Assembly: GCA_905221605.1 (NCBI GenBank) | Contig: CAJNDS010002166.1 | Location: forward strand, 382,501-446,500 | Source: Symbiodinium natans | Taxonomy: Eukaryota > Sar > Dinophyceae > Suessiales > Symbiodiniaceae | Length of the DNA: 64,000 nucleotides | Direction of reading: 5' to 3' | In this document: piece by piece, positions 1 to 11,321 of the stretch | Numbering within the stretch: position 1 is the stretch's first letter | How the letters are laid out: every line of letters starts with the position of its first letter | Translations under genes and position numbers: made by a program | Notes under the pieces: model-generated | What the model saw: only the letters and a program-made list of their open reading frames with translations | Told to the model about the DNA's origin: nothing | Database searches by the model: none

Positions 1-26
1 CCTAAACCCTAAACTCTAAACCCCAA

Positions 27-91
27 TCGCCTTGAACGGCTGGGACACGTCCACCATGTCGAAGAGCGCGTGGCCCGGGCCTGCGCAGGTG
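27..91 (-). CDS. exon-like island, unassigned
   Basis: This unique island lies between telomere-like repeats. On the minus strand it follows an AG acceptor (CTGCGCAG) and reads GPGHALFDMVDVSQPFKAIG without a stop. It could be a 3' exon of the GH7 gene upstream or belong to another gene; I do not recognise the peptide. The other strand shows nothing better. Support is only the acceptor and the protein-like composition. Confidence 0.35.
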
Positions 92-782
92 GTAGGGAAA
101 GTTGGCCGGGTTTAGGGTTTAGGGCTTAGGGTTTAGGGTTTAGGGCTTAGGGTTTAGGGTTTGGGGGGCTAGGAGCAGGGGCTTAGGGTTGAGGATTATT
201 TAGAACAAGAACCTATGCATGCACAGTTTCCTCTATCGGACAAGTTCCTCAATAGCGAAACCCTAAGCCCTAAACCCTAAGCCCTAAACCCTAAACCCTA
301 GACCCTAAACCCTAAACCCTAAACCCTAAACTGTGTGTGTGTGTGCGTTTGTTTAATCAGGGCCCTTTTTTGGAGCGGCTCGAGGGTGAGGAATGCTGAT
401 TACATCTACGCTACTACGTGCGTTCCTTATATCCTGCACCCATAGTTCTGACCATGGACCATCGGACGGCTGGCTTTCACCTCCCTGAACCCACACCCCG
501 AAACCTCCAAAATCAATAATTCGAGAAGGGTTTTATAGTATAGTATTATAGGGACCACAAGGGATTAAAACTAGATGAGGTTCAGGGATTTTCAGAAGGT
601 CCACTCCCTCATCCGACGCTGCGCCCTCATGAGCCAGCCCCGAATCGGGTTGAAGCTTCAGGGCTCAGGGTTCAGGGGTCAAAACCAACAGGGATGCTAA
701 CAAGAGCTCCGAGGAGTTCTGTTTTTTTGGGGGGTTTTTCTCCCATGGCATGCACCGACCGCGCGACAGAAGACTGCGCAGC

Positions 783-851
783 CTGACTCGCGGAAAGTGT
801 TGATGTCGGCGCCCGCACTGTCGCAGGCTGCTTTGCAATCCTTCCGGGGGG

Positions 852-885
<34 letters not shown>

Positions 886-1685
886 CGGTCAAACACAAAC
901 GAAGCCCTAGGGATTACCCTAAACCCTAGACCCCAACCCCTTCTGGATGAGGCGTTCGGGTGGCTGTGGGCGCGGCTGACAGAGGGGATTTAAGGGCTCG
1001 TGTGATTCGAGGGGCTTGTGCCTTAAGGAGTTGATCTTGGGGTCAAAATTTATTAGGTCAGGCTACTGTAAGGGCTGCCGTTGTTGATGATGATGATGAT
1101 GATGGCGATGATGGCGATGGCGACCATGATTGATGGAGAGTGGGGGGGGTGTTCATGCAGCTGTCTATCGCGGATTTGGGGGTTTCGGGCCTCAGTTTCG
1201 GGGTTGGGGTTCGGGCGGGGCTTGTTCAAAGGTCCTCTCAAGGCAAACTCTACCCATTCACCTGCTTTGTTCGCTCTCCTCAGAATTCCGCATTGTCTTG
1301 CGCCAGTAGGGTTTAGTGTTTAGGGGTGCAGGGTTTAGGGTTCAGGGTTCTGGGTTCAGGGTTTAGGGTTTAGGGTTTAGGGTTGAACTACGAAAATAGG
1401 ACCCCCAATATAGATCCCCACATATAGGAACCACTTATAATAAGGACCTCAAAAACGTACCCCGAATATCGTAAACCCCACAAATCTAGGATCAAGAGTA
1501 AGTTTAGGGTTCCCTCCAATGCCCCTTTCAACCAAAAAGGGCACCCTTTTCAAATTTTCGGTTCCTCTTGGGTCTAGAAGGCAACTGAAACCCTCAACCC
1601 GAAACCCTAAACCCTAAACCCTAAACCCTAAACCCACATCCTGTGGAGACCTCTTCGGGTGCCGGCCGCTCTTGCGATGAGCGGG
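783..1685 (-). CDS. tentative further exons of the GH7 cellulase gene
   Basis: Two minus-strand micro-exons continue the reading phase of the GH7 gene that lies at higher coordinates. Exon 1651-1685 is flanked by AG acceptor and GT donor. Exon 783-830 is flanked by AG acceptor and GC donor and reads CDSAGADINTFRESG, which resembles the CDPDGCDFNxYR stretch that follows the catalytic region in GH7 enzymes. The phases agree (2 to 1 to 1). The match is weaker than for the upstream exons, because one conserved Cys is replaced by Ala, so these exons are inference. Later GH7 exons with the stop codon were not found; the poly-G run at 854-885 lies in the intron. Confidence 0.45.
854..885. repeat. 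poly-G homopolymer tract
   Basis: A run of about 32 G residues, interrupted once near its left end. Similar poly-G or poly-C runs occur at 2404-2425, 10070-10089, 18370-18384, 39441-39461 and 51116-51134. They are assembly-error prone and produce spurious proline or glycine ORFs. Confidence 0.9.
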
Positions 1686-1802
1686 CTGACCGGGACAGAA
1701 GTCCAGGCGTGAATGCAGAGTCTGGGGTCGATAAGCCCTAAACCCCAAACCTCAAATCCCAAACCCCAAGCCCAAAACCCTAAACCCTAAATCCTAGGCC
1801 AA

Positions 1803-1965
1803 AACCCTAAACCCTAAACCCTAAACCCTAAACCCTAAACCCTAAACCCTAAACCCTAAACCCTAAACCCTAAACCCTAAACCCTAAACCGGTAACCCTA
1901 AACCCTAAACCCTAACTCAAACCCTAAACCCTAAACCCTAAACCCTAAACCCTAACTCAAACCCT
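1803..1965 (-). repeat. interstitial telomere-type array (CCCTAAA)n
   Basis: About 20 head-to-tail CCCTAAA units with a few variants (GGTAACCC, CTAACTCAAACC). It forms the left flank of GH7 exon 1963-2009, whose right flank at 2041-2160 is the same repeat in the opposite orientation (TTTAGGG, about 16 units). Confidence 0.95.
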
Positions 1966-4900
1966 TTGTGACGGCTCTCCTCCACGGTCTCGGAGTCGCA
2001 AACGCTCTCCTGTCACCGGCAGATGAGGCTAGGGTTAGGGCGGTCCAAGGTTTAGGGTTACGGTTTAGGGTTTAGGGTTTAGGGTTTAGGGTTTAGGGTT
2101 TAGGGTTTAGGGTTTAGGGTTTAGGGTTTAGGGTTTAGGGTTTAGGGTTTAGGGTTTAGGGCTTAAGGCTCACAAGGTATACTGAGGATAAGTGTGGCAC
2201 AGCTAGCTTCATGCTCACGCTCTACAGTATCATTGCAGTTCAGGGTTTAGGGCAGGGCGAGGCCCCCCAACGCGCAGTAATATAGAGGCCTAAGAATTAG
2301 CATGGGGCTGAACAGGGTTTTGGGGATTACGAAAGTAGAATTACAAAGGGACGCTGGGGGAATCCCTATATTATTAACCACGGCTTAACGGAGCAATAAA
2401 AGCGCCCCCCCCCCCCCCCCCCCCCAAGTTTAAACATTGGGGCTAATAAGCAGACGCTCACTGTCTAGAGGCCTCGCCAAGAGTTGAGGTCTTCGGCCCC
2501 TACACCGTAAACGCTAAAACCCTAAACCCTAAACCCTAAACCCTAAACACTAAACCCTAAACCTGACAGCCCCCAAACCTTTCGGCCTCGCTTTTCTGCA
2601 GAATTAGGAGGACCCCCTGCCTTAGCCAGCTTGCACGGGTGAGCCGTGACAGCCTGCACGAAGCGGTTGCCCTCAAAGAGGTCCTCGGTAAGGGCGCGTC
2701 GGGGGGAGGCTTGTGGGGTTGGGGCTTAGGGGGTTTAGGGTTTAGGGTTTAGGGTTTAGGGTTTAGGGTTTAGGGTTTAGGGTTTAGGGTTTAGGGTTTA
2801 GGGTTTAGGGTTAGGGTTTAGGGCTTAGGGTTTAGGGTTTAGGGTTTAGGGTTTGTGGGCTTAGGGCTTAAGGGCTTGAGGGCGTATAGGGCTCAGGGAT
2901 TATCGGGCTTAGGGTGTTCAGGTTGAGGTTTCAAGGTTTGGGCCTGGGGTTTAGGACGCTGACATGCAGGTTCACGCCAGTTCAGGGCAGCGGGTCCAGG
3001 GCTTAAGGTTCAGCATCTTGAGACCGGTCTCCATCTCCGGGCAGCACGAAGCGAGCTTGTGGTCCTTGTTGTAGCCTGCTACAGCCGAAGTTACATCCCC
3101 CCATTTACCTAGCAACACGCCGAGAGGTTCACAGGGTTTTGGGGCACCCTGAACCTTGACCCCAAAAACCACCTTCATCCCCCTAAATCCTAAATCCTAA
3201 ACCCTAAACCCTAAACCCTAAACCCTAAACCCTAAACCCTAAACCCTAAACCTGTAATCTCCTAAACCCCAAAAACCCTAGAATCCCCAACCCCCAAACC
3301 CCTAAACCCGAGACCCTTACAACCTAAGCCGGCCTTGACCTTGGACGAATTTCAGGTCCTTCGGGCACTGCGCATCGCAGTAGCCAAGGCCTCGTCGGGG
3401 TTTAGGGTTGAGGGTTTAGGGTTTAGGGCTTAACCCTAAACCCTAAACCCTCTAAACCCTCTCAAACCCTCTCAAACCCTATATAAACTCTTTCATCCCT
3501 AAACCCAAAAGTGAAGCCTGGAGCCCTACAACCTAGAGCTTTCGAGTTCAAAGTTGAGTGTTCGCGTGTAGATTTCGGCAGGGTCCAGGGGCTAGGATCA
3601 GACCAGGGCCTCACACGGCTTTCCCCATCACAATGCAAAAAACACAGCAGCTGAAAAAGTTCCCAGGGTTTGGGGTTTAGGGTTTAGGGTTTAGGGTTTA
3701 GGATTTAGGATTTAGGGTTTAGGGTTCAGGGTCCCCAAATCCCAAACCCTCTTCGCTGGGGGGGGCCGCACAGGGGTGTTTGAGGCTTTCGAGGTTTGGG
3801 GTTTGGAGCTAGGCCTGCCAAAAATCTACGACTTTTTTTTGCAGCGAACATGTTCTTTCTGGCTCATGGTGCCTCAAAACGCCGGCTTAGACTTATACAC
3901 TCAGGGCCGCAATGCAGCCTAGGGCAACCATGGACATAACAGGCCAACACCTTTTGGAGGGAAGGGTTCCAACTCGCCTTGCTTCGAAGATGGCCCGGCA
4001 GTAGCCACAACTAGCGTTCTCCCAAGTATAACCCGTCCTTATGGCCCTAATCACTCCATGAACCTTCACGTATGCGGGGCCACAGCGCCCTTAACCCCAA
4101 CCCCACAAACTCTAAGCCCTAAACCCTAAACCCCAAACCCCAAACCCTAAACCCTAAACCCTAAACCCTAAACCCTAAACCCTGAACCCTAACCCTAAGC
4201 CCTGCCTCGCATCCAACCTGCGGTGTTCATCACGCCATCGGGGCTGACGGAGTTGAGGTTCCTTGAGATCTCAGGCTTGGGTTCAGGGTTCAGGGTTTAG
4301 GGTTCAGGGATTAGGGTTTAGGGTTTAGGGTTCAGGGTTCAGGGTTCAGGGTTTAGGGTTTAGGGTTTAGGGTTTAGGGTTTAGGGTTCAGGGTTAGGGT
4401 TTAGGGTTTAGGGTTGGGATCTTTGCTCTAGAGGGCTGTTTGGGTTTGGGGGGGTAGGGGTTAGGGGTCAGGGTTTAGTTTAGAGTTTAGGGTTTAGGCT
4501 TTGGGGTTTGGGGTTTCGAGTTTAGGGTTTCGCGTTTAGGGTTTAGGGTTTAGGGTTTAGGGTCTATTTTGGGCTGCGGCCGGTTTGTGGGTCGCGAATC
4601 GCAACGGCTCAGGGCTGAAAAAACAGCTTCGACAAACGCCCACCGCCCTGGATTTGGGCTTAGGGTCCGGGTCTCGTGTTTGGGGGTTTCGGGTTTACCG
4701 TGACAGCCCGTCCTGGTCAACCCTAGAACCCTATGAACGCTGAACCGCTAAACCCCCCAATCCTCTGCAACTAGCAGTTGAATCCACGATATTCGCCAAA
4801 CGCGTCAGAAAAGCGGGTCATGAGCAGGACGCCCAGGGAAACTGGATGGAGGCCCCCGAACACCCACGGGCCAAGAGGAAGTTGGACGAAGGTATTCCAA

Positions 4901-7565
4901 AGGCGTACGACGAATGCCGAAAAGGGTTCGACGAAGGCTGAGGGGAAGAGGGGTTTTGGCGGCCTTTTCCGGAGTACCATCCCGCCCCATACGCCGTTCT
5001 CATCGGCTCGTCCCTCATGCTTGATACAAAAAACATGGACATCCGACATTGGGAAAAATTGGTATTAAATTCGGGGCTTAGGGCTTGGGCCTTTGGAAAC
5101 TCTAGGGTTTAGGGTGTAGGGTTGCAGGCGTTGGCGAGATGAGAGGTGGGGTTTGGGGAGTTAGGGGGTAGAAACCTTTGCTAGGAGGTTCCTGGCTTTG
5201 GGTACGTGCATCCTCTCCGGCCCAGCCCTACCTACTTGCTTCGAACTACAAAACCCAGGAGCCCTAAACCCCTGAACCCTGAACCAACCCTGAACCCTGA
5301 ACCCTAAACCCTAAACCCCAAACCCTAAACCCTAAACCCCAAACCCTAAACCCTAAACCCTAAACCCTAAACCTAAACCCTAAACCCTGCCCCATGAACC
5401 CCTAAGTAACCAAGTTAAAGGCCCCAATGTCCAGTAGCCGGGCCAAGACACCCATACCGGTCCATTGACACCAGGTAGACTGCGGCGTTCCTTGACGTCT
5501 TTAGGGTTTCGGGTTTTAGGGGTTTAGGTTTTTGGAGTGTAGGGCCTGCTGTTCGGGACTCACTACCACCCTGAACTCTGCGCAGCACATTCCGCTTGCG
5601 TGGCTTCAACTGCAGGCAAGCCTCATTCCTGCAGGGACCTGCCCGGGCAGGTTGTCTCTTTCGCTGTGTGCGAAGGCAAAGTAATCTCTAAACCCCAAGC
5701 CCCAAGCCCCAAGCCCCAAGCCCCAAGCCCCAAGAGCCCAAAGCCCCAAGAGCCCAAAGCCCCAAAAGCCCCAAAAGCCCCAAGCCCCAAAAGCCCCAAG
5801 CCCCAAACTCCCGGCGGCTGTTCAAGTTTTAGGGTTTAGGGTTTAGGGTTTAGGGTAAGGTTTAGGGTTTAAGGGTTTAAGGGTTTAAGGGTTTAAGGGT
5901 TTAAGGGCTTAGGGCTTAGGGTTTGGTATTTACAAGGTTTGCGTTTTTGAGTCCTGGGTAGCCGTAGCCAAGGCTTTGGTAGTTGAATTTCAGTTGAATT
6001 AGAGTTACGTTTATGTGTACCGAGGCTGCCCGACACCATAAGTGAGAAGAGCGAGGATGAATTAGTCAATAAAAAACGTGTGCAAACAGTGAAGGAGTAG
6101 TTGCGATACAAGGAATCAGAGTAGCAGAAGACCCGACGCAAAGAGAGAAGAGCCATGGTTCGGATTTGCCGTCTGGTGTTCCTCCATTTGTCGTGCTTTT
6201 GAGGACCTTTCTGGGCTGGTTCGATGCCTGAACTGGACGACCCCTGTGTCCCAGGGGGTACAGGTGGGGGGGGCACGCACGGAGTGCAACTTTGCAAGAT
6301 CTCCCTGAGTGTTTTCCTCGGCGCCACACCGGGGTCAGCTAAGGTTGGTCTGTATAACAAATCCTGGCGAAGGGCTGCTCATGCAACAAGAGGGTGCTGG
6401 TGTCAAAGTGCTTTCGAACGTCTGCGCAGACAGGCTCCCCCCTCCCCCCCTCAACCCCCCAAACCCGTTCAAAAAAGGGCAACGCAACCATGTATGCAAA
6501 CGCAGAAGAGGTAGCAGGTAGCGGGTAGTGCAGAAGGTAGGTATTTCCAAAGATGCACACGCAGGCCAGTGTTTCGCAGCTCTGGAGGAAGCCCGTCGCA
6601 TCTCAACACGCCCGAACCCTGAAAAATCGTCCCTGCAAATGAACCCTCCAGCAGGGTTCAGAGTTTCGGGTTTAGGTTCCAGGCTCATGTGCTAGCCGCT
6701 ATTCTGGAGGAGGCACCTCAAGAGCAATTTCGATACTTCAAGGAGGCTGAAGGGTTTGGGGTTTAGGGTTTAAGGCTTCACTGGCTCAAGCCGCACCTGG
6801 CTCACGTCCACGTCAAAAGCGATATCTCCGCCCATGGGCGCGAACAACGTGTAGCCCTTTCCTTCAGATGACTCAAGCTTAGGGTCTTGAAGACTGAGGG
6901 GCACAGCCCCTAAACCCTCAACCCTACACCCTGACCCCTAAACCCGAAACCCTACTCTAAACCCTCAGCCCTACACCCTGACCCCTAAACCCTAAACCCT
7001 AAACCCTAAACCCTAAACCCTAAACCCTAAACCCTAAACCCTAAACTGGTTCTGAGGCTTCGTGGGCAGGGCTTAGGAGGCTGAGGCTGAGGGTTTGCCA
7101 AGCCGCCGCTGCCGAGTCGAGGCTTCTGATGTCGAGGGCTTAGGGTTTTAGTGTTTAGCGGCTTGGGGTTTAGGGTTTTGGGATTTCTGATGGTTTTTAG
7201 GCTTTAGCGGCTTGGGGTTTAGGGTTTTGGGATTTCTGAGGTTTTCAGGTTTCGCGGCTTGGGGTTTAGGGCTTTGGGATTTCTGGGGTTGTGGCAAGCT
7301 GCTAACCTGCACCAACCTCCTCTTCTCACTCATACACCGAAACCCTAACACGAAAGTCACCCCGGTGATCTCTGATAGACCAGGCGCCGTCCGTGAGGTA
7401 GATACGGGAGCCGTAGTTCGGTGATGGGGCATTCGCATCCTGTCCAGGCCAGCCAAATGGGTTGAGGATTTAGGGCTTTGGGCTTTGAGCTTGTTGGTTT
7501 AGGAGTTGGGCTTCTGGTGAACAAGCTTTGCGGCTAGTTGATACGGAGGTCTCAATACCCAGGGC
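1963..7565 (-). CDS. GH7 family cellulase/cellobiohydrolase-like protein, 11 micro-exons (partial at both ends)
   Basis: Exons in transcript order: 7527-7565, 7388-7439, 6795-6861, 5643-5663, 5452-5490, 4699-4722, 4218-4261, 3340-3390, 3032-3075, 2627-2683 and 1963-2009. They total 485 nt over 5.6 kb. Every junction keeps phase. Acceptors are all AG and donors are GT, GC or, once, GA (after 3032). The spliced product shows the GH7 order of motifs: YGSRIYLTDG, GDIAFDVDVSQ, LPGNAAVYLVSMD, QDGLSR, GLGYCDAQCPKDLKFVQG, LASCCPEMDLFEGN and AVTAHPC. These correspond to the family's GSRVYLM, FDVDVS, LPCGLNGALYFVSMD, YCDAQCPRDLKF, CCPEMDIWEAN and TPHPC. The CCPEMDLFE stretch aligns with the catalytic ExDxxE region (E..D..E). 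GH7 enzymes cleave cellulose, and dinoflagellates use such cellulases in thecal/cell-cycle remodelling (known). The signal peptide, N-terminal exon and C-terminus were not identified. Introns consist largely of telomere-type repeat. Confidence 0.85.
2734..2860 (+). repeat. interstitial telomere-type array (TTTAGGG)n
   Basis: About 17 units with a few one-base variants, in an intron of the GH7 gene between exons 3032-3075 and 2627-2683. Many shorter arrays (2-8 units) fill the other introns and are not listed one by one. Confidence 0.95.
3400..3462. repeat. head-to-head telomere repeat junction
   Basis: A TTTAGGG run meets a CCCTAAA run directly through GCTTAA, giving a palindromic junction like that of fused chromosome ends. 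It lies in an intron of the GH7 gene just upstream of exon 3340-3390. A second, shorter case is at 11185-11240. Confidence 0.8.
4771..5068. other. unique block open on both strands, function unknown
   Basis: A repeat-free block of about 300 bp lies inside the intron between GH7 exons 5452-5490 and 4699-4722. It is open for 92 codons on minus and 96 on plus. It contains reiterated GACGAAGG-type words, has no recognisable domain, and neither reading resembles GH7. It may be a degenerate mobile element or plain intron. Confidence 0.4.
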
Positions 7566-7607
7566 CTTTGCTTCCGGCTTGCCCTAAACCCTAAACAAAA
7601 CCCTAAA

Positions 7608-8421
7608 CCCTAAACCCTAAACCCCAAACCCCAAACCCTAAACCCGAAATCCTGGCTCAGCCGAAGAGGTACCCAATGGCCGGGGCGAACAAAGATATCT
7701 GTGCTTCTGGAACCCAGACAGAGCTGTGCCAGCTACAGCTTTCCTAGTCGGAGCTTTTCCACTCTGAGCGTTTGTTTAGGTTTCAGGTTTCAGGGTTCAG
7801 GGTTTAGGGTTTAGGGTTTAGGGATTAGGGATTGGAGGTTAATTAGGGTTTAGGGTTTAAGGGTTTACGGTTGCAGAAGACATAAACCATGCAGTTGGGA
7901 CAGCGCAATCGCATCGCCATTTGCCCTCGACGTGCTTGGAAGTAAGTAGCTGCTGCAGATATCTGCAGAGCCGAAAGGTGAGGAGAAACCAAAGCCCTAA
8001 ACCCTAAACCCGAAACCCTAACCCTAAACCCCAAACCCCAAACCCTAAACCCGAAATCCTGGCTCAGCCGAAGAGGTACCCAATGGCCGGGGCGAACAAA
8101 GATATCTGTGCTTCTGGAACCCAGACAGAGCTGTGCCAGCTACAGCTTTCCTAGTCGGAGCTTTTCCACTCTGAGCGTTTGTTTAGGTTTCAGGTTTCAG
8201 GGTTCAGGGTTTAGGGTTTAGGGTTTAGGGATTAGGGATTGGAGGTTAATTAGGGTTTAGGGTTTAAGGGTTTACGGTTGCAGAAGACATAAACCATGCA
8301 GTTGGGACAGCGCAATCGCATCGCCATTTGCCCTCGACGTGCTTGGAAGTAAGTAGCTGCTGCAGATATCTGCAGAGCCGAAAGGTGAGGAGAAACCAAA
8401 GCCCTAAACCCTAAACCCGGA
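7608..8421. repeat. 407 bp perfect tandem duplication
   Basis: The segment starting at about 7608 is repeated from about 8015 with a 407 bp period. I see no difference over at least 370 compared bases (for example the CCTGGCTCAGCCGAAG word at 7651 and 8058). Each copy carries a unique stretch that could hold a minus-strand exon (one frame reads QMAMRLRCPNCMVYV) and telomere-type repeat. The position, just upstream of the first recognised GH7 exon, means the 5' part of that gene may be duplicated. Identity suggests a recent event or an assembly artefact. Confidence 0.9.
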
Positions 8422-8695
8422 AATAGGTAGCTGTGCTGACAGGCTGAGGAGCTGAACCAAAACGGTTGAGGACGGCGCAAACCAACATGCCCTAAACCCT
8501 AAACCAAAGCCCTCCTAAACCCTAAACCCTAAACCCCACACCCTCAACCCGAATAATAATACAACGCGTCCAGGGTAAGAGAACATGTTCAGGGGTTTGG
8601 AGCCCGAGGAGTGTTAGATTTTTTTGGGGTCATAGAGTTTAGGGTTTAGGGCTTAGGGTTAAGGGTTTGGGGTTTGGGGTTTAGGGTTTAGAAAC

Positions 8696-8769
8696 ATGCA
8701 GACAAAGTTGGGGTGCCCGGCCTTGGTGGCAAAGCGCATGGTGATGGCCCGGTTGTTTGGAACACCCAC
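8696..8769 (-). CDS. exon-like island, unassigned
   Basis: Minus strand, after an AG acceptor (CCCAGCAG) and ending at a GT donor. It reads VGVPNNRAITMRFATKAGHP then NFVCM. It is strongly protein-like and flanked by telomere-type repeats like the named exons. I do not recognise the family. It may share a gene with the islands at 8886-8979 and 9735-9801. Confidence 0.5.
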
Positions 8770-8885
8770 CTGCTGGGGTTTAGGGTTTAGGGTATAGGGT
8801 TTAGGGTTTAGGGTTTAGGGTTTCGGGTTTCGGGTTCGGGTTTCGGGTTTCGGGCTTCGTGTTCAGGCTCTCGGGTTCAGGGTGC

Positions 8886-8979
8886 TGCATGACGAACATC
8901 GCTACGCATCATCTTGGGGTCGAGTGTGGCAGGGATCCCGCCTCCACTCCATATGCTTCCTGGGCCGCAAGCGGGATGG
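8886..8979 (-). CDS. exon-like island, unassigned
   Basis: Minus strand after GACAG. It reads HPACGPGSIWSGGGIPATLD followed by PKMMRSDVRHA and ends near a possible GC donor. The adjoining intron sequence contains one copy of the dispersed GGTTCATGGA motif. Function unknown. Confidence 0.4.
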
Positions 8980-9073
8980 CTGTCTAGGGTGTACTTTCGA
9001 AGGTTCATGGAGGAGAGATGTAGGGAAGATTGCAAGGGTTTGAGGCTCAAGTATGCCAAATGCTTCCCCTCCC

Positions 9074-9150
9074 CTAAACCCTAAACCCTAAACCCTAAAC
9101 CCTAAACCCTAAACCCTAAACCCTAAACCCTAAACCCTAAACCCTAAACC
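9074..9150 (-). repeat. interstitial telomere-type array (CCCTAAA)n
   Basis: Eleven perfect CCCTAAA units between exon-like islands. A degenerate block of the same family with insertions (CCCTAAACC, CTAAACTGC) is at 9574-9730, and the opposite orientation is at 9806-9950. Confidence 0.95.
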
Positions 9151-9734
9151 CAGCCAAAACCCGAAATTCGAACCCATGGAACTACCCACCCCTGAACCTC
9201 CAAGTACACCCGTTTGGGAATTTGGAAGCTGTCGGCCGGGCTGCACCAAGGGTTTAAGTCCCTTAGGGTTTAAGGTCTAGGGTCTGGGTTGTTAAACCTA
9301 AACCCTAATCGCTAAACCCCAGCTGACAGTACGGAAAAGTGAACTCAACAAAACCACGAGACCATGAGTCGGGTTGAAGTACTCTGGGGTGGATTCTGGG
9401 GCTTAGGGCTTGGTGTTTGGGGTTCAGGCGGGGGACCTGTAAAATTGAAAGTTCTGGCGTGCTTTGGGGGGCCCCTGCGGAAGTTAAACTTCCAATTCAT
9501 GGGAGTCGTGCAGGTTCCTGCAGCCGCAAAGTCATTGCTCACCTCTTTGCTACACTTGTCGTGAACGCCCTGCCGCCTAAACCCTAAACCCCTAAACCCT
9601 AAACCTCTAAAACCCTAAACCCTAAACCCCTAAACCCTAAACTGCCCTAAACCCCTAAACCCTAAACTGCGCTAAACCCTAAACCCTAAACTGCCCTAAA
9701 CCCTAAACCCTACTAAACCCTATTCCCTAAGCTC

Positions 9735-9801
9735 GCAGAGTCGCATCTTTGGCATCTAAGGCGCCGCATATCTGGTGGCACTCAGCCCCTGCAAGTAGCA
9801 C
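9735..9801 (-). CDS. exon-like island, unassigned
   Basis: Minus strand after CTGACAG. It reads VLLAGAECHQICGALDAKDA then TLRA, with candidate GC or GA donors at its end. Further minus-strand islands of the same kind are near 10110-10170 (LVALEHAKLDLMQPKSVPLC), 10320-10390 (DCGSAAVRGAAALERPGLTE) and 11465-11545 (ELQSSVEQVADAPGLVAAAH, ending in a stop). They may be exons of one or two unnamed genes. No family is recognised. Confidence 0.4.
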
Positions 9802-10464
9802 CTGTCAGAGTTTAGGGTTTAGGGTTTAGGGCTTAGGGTTTAGGGCTTAGGGTTTAGGGCTTAGGGCTTAGGGTTTAGGGCTTAGGGTTTAGGGTTTAGG
9901 GTTTAGGGTTTAGGGTTTAGGGTTTAGGGTTTAGGGTTTGGGGTTTTAGGGTTTCTAGGGGTTTACAACTTGGGGGTTCAGGGTATCTAGGGGTTTCCAA
10001 CTTGGGGGTTTAGGGTTTCACAACTTGGGGGTTTAGGGTTGCTAGGGGTTTATGAGGGCTTCATATGGGGGGTGGGGGGGGGGGGGGGGCAGTTTCCGAA
10101 CATAGGGGCACGCTTTTAGGTTGCATGAGATCCAGTTTAGCATGCTCAAGCGCCACCAGCCCACAAAAGAAACCCTAAACTCCAAGGGTCTAGACCAAAA
10201 AAAGCCTTGCTTGGCCCTCAAACCTGCTGAGGCCCTAAAGCAAAGAATCCCGACTCCCTAAACCCTAAACCCTAAACCCTAAACCCTAAACCCTAAACCC
10301 CAAACCCTAAAGCCCCATTAACTCCGTGAGCCCCGGCCTTTCAAGGGCCGCCGCACCACGGACGGCGGCGCTGCCGCAATCCTGGCACAAGATGTGGCGT
10401 TGATTGTTTATGGTTTCGGGGTTTTGGGGTGTTAGGGTTGTAGGGTTTAGGGCTTCAGGGTTTT

Positions 10465-10561
10465 GGATGTTCCCCCCTATACTAACAGCTCCTTAATCGG
10501 GATTATAGTACCCCCATATTTTCACCCCCTACTAAGGACTGTTAGTATAAGGGGAACATCC
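10465..10561. mobile_element. 97 bp MITE-like inverted-repeat element
   Basis: The ends are imperfect inverted repeats of about 30 bp starting GGATGTTCCCC and continuing TATACTAACAG, with an AT-rich centre. A second copy with the same ends is at 35561-35655 and its TIRs have diverged. It lies inside telomere-type repeat. There is no coding capacity, so it is a non-autonomous DNA-transposon-like family. A target duplication could not be defined. Confidence 0.75.
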
Positions 10562-11321
10562 TACCCGAAACCCTAAACCCCGGGGCAGGGTGAGGCAACA
10601 GGGCGCAAGGTTTAGAGCGGAGAAGCCTCAACACTCGTGTAAGCCGCCAAAAGCCGTCGATACTTGGAGGTTCATGGACAATAACGATTCAGTCTGGTCA
10701 AAAGTTGCTGGCCAGGATAACCTGTTTTCGGGTGGTCCTAGTGTGTACAAACACCAAAAAAACCAACTATCCCAAACCCTACAAAGCCCTATAGAATCCT
10801 CAACCCTGCAACCTCAAACCCTAAACCCTAAACCCTAAACCCTAAACCCTAAACCCTCCCTAATAAATCTGAAGAATCACCCTAAACCCTAAACCCTAAA
10901 CCCCAAACCCTAAACCATCGGGGAGTTCGGAACTTTCATGCCTGCGAGGTCGGGGAGGGGGGAGGGAAAGGGTGTCTGGCCTTGCTCTCGGAGGTGTAAA
11001 GCCAACCTCGGCCAGCGGTTTCGTGAAACTTTGGGGTTCAGGGTTTAGGGTTCAGGGTTCAGGGTTCAGGGTTTGGGGTTTCAGGTTTAGGGCTTAGGGT
11101 TGAGGATTTAGGGTTTTAGGGCTTAGAGGGCTTGTACGGGTACCATGGTTTATGGGGCTTTAGGGTTTATAGGGCTTATAGGGTTTTCGCAAGGGTTTTA
11201 GGGTTACCCTAAATTTAAACCCTAAACCCTAAACCCTACACCCTAAACCCTAAACCCTAAACCCTTAAACCCTTAAACCCTTGGGTTCAGGGTTTGGGGT
11301 TTAGCCAAGGTTTTCAGAGGC

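Noticed and set aside
1-700. A true chromosome end (telomere)
   Set aside because: The TTTAGGG arrays are short, interrupted, in both orientations and spread over the whole window, and genes are embedded among them.
1081-1323. Plus-strand 80-codon ORF starting with Met-Leu-Met repeats
   Set aside because: It is driven by a GATGAT microsatellite and telomere-type repeat; no splice or domain support.
1966-2048. Plus-strand readings of the island at exon 1963-2009: an RS-type peptide (SPPRSRSRKRSP) and a hydrophobic one
   Set aside because: There is no AG acceptor before either plus-strand reading, whereas the minus-strand reading has AG and GT signals and the right phase for the GH7 gene.
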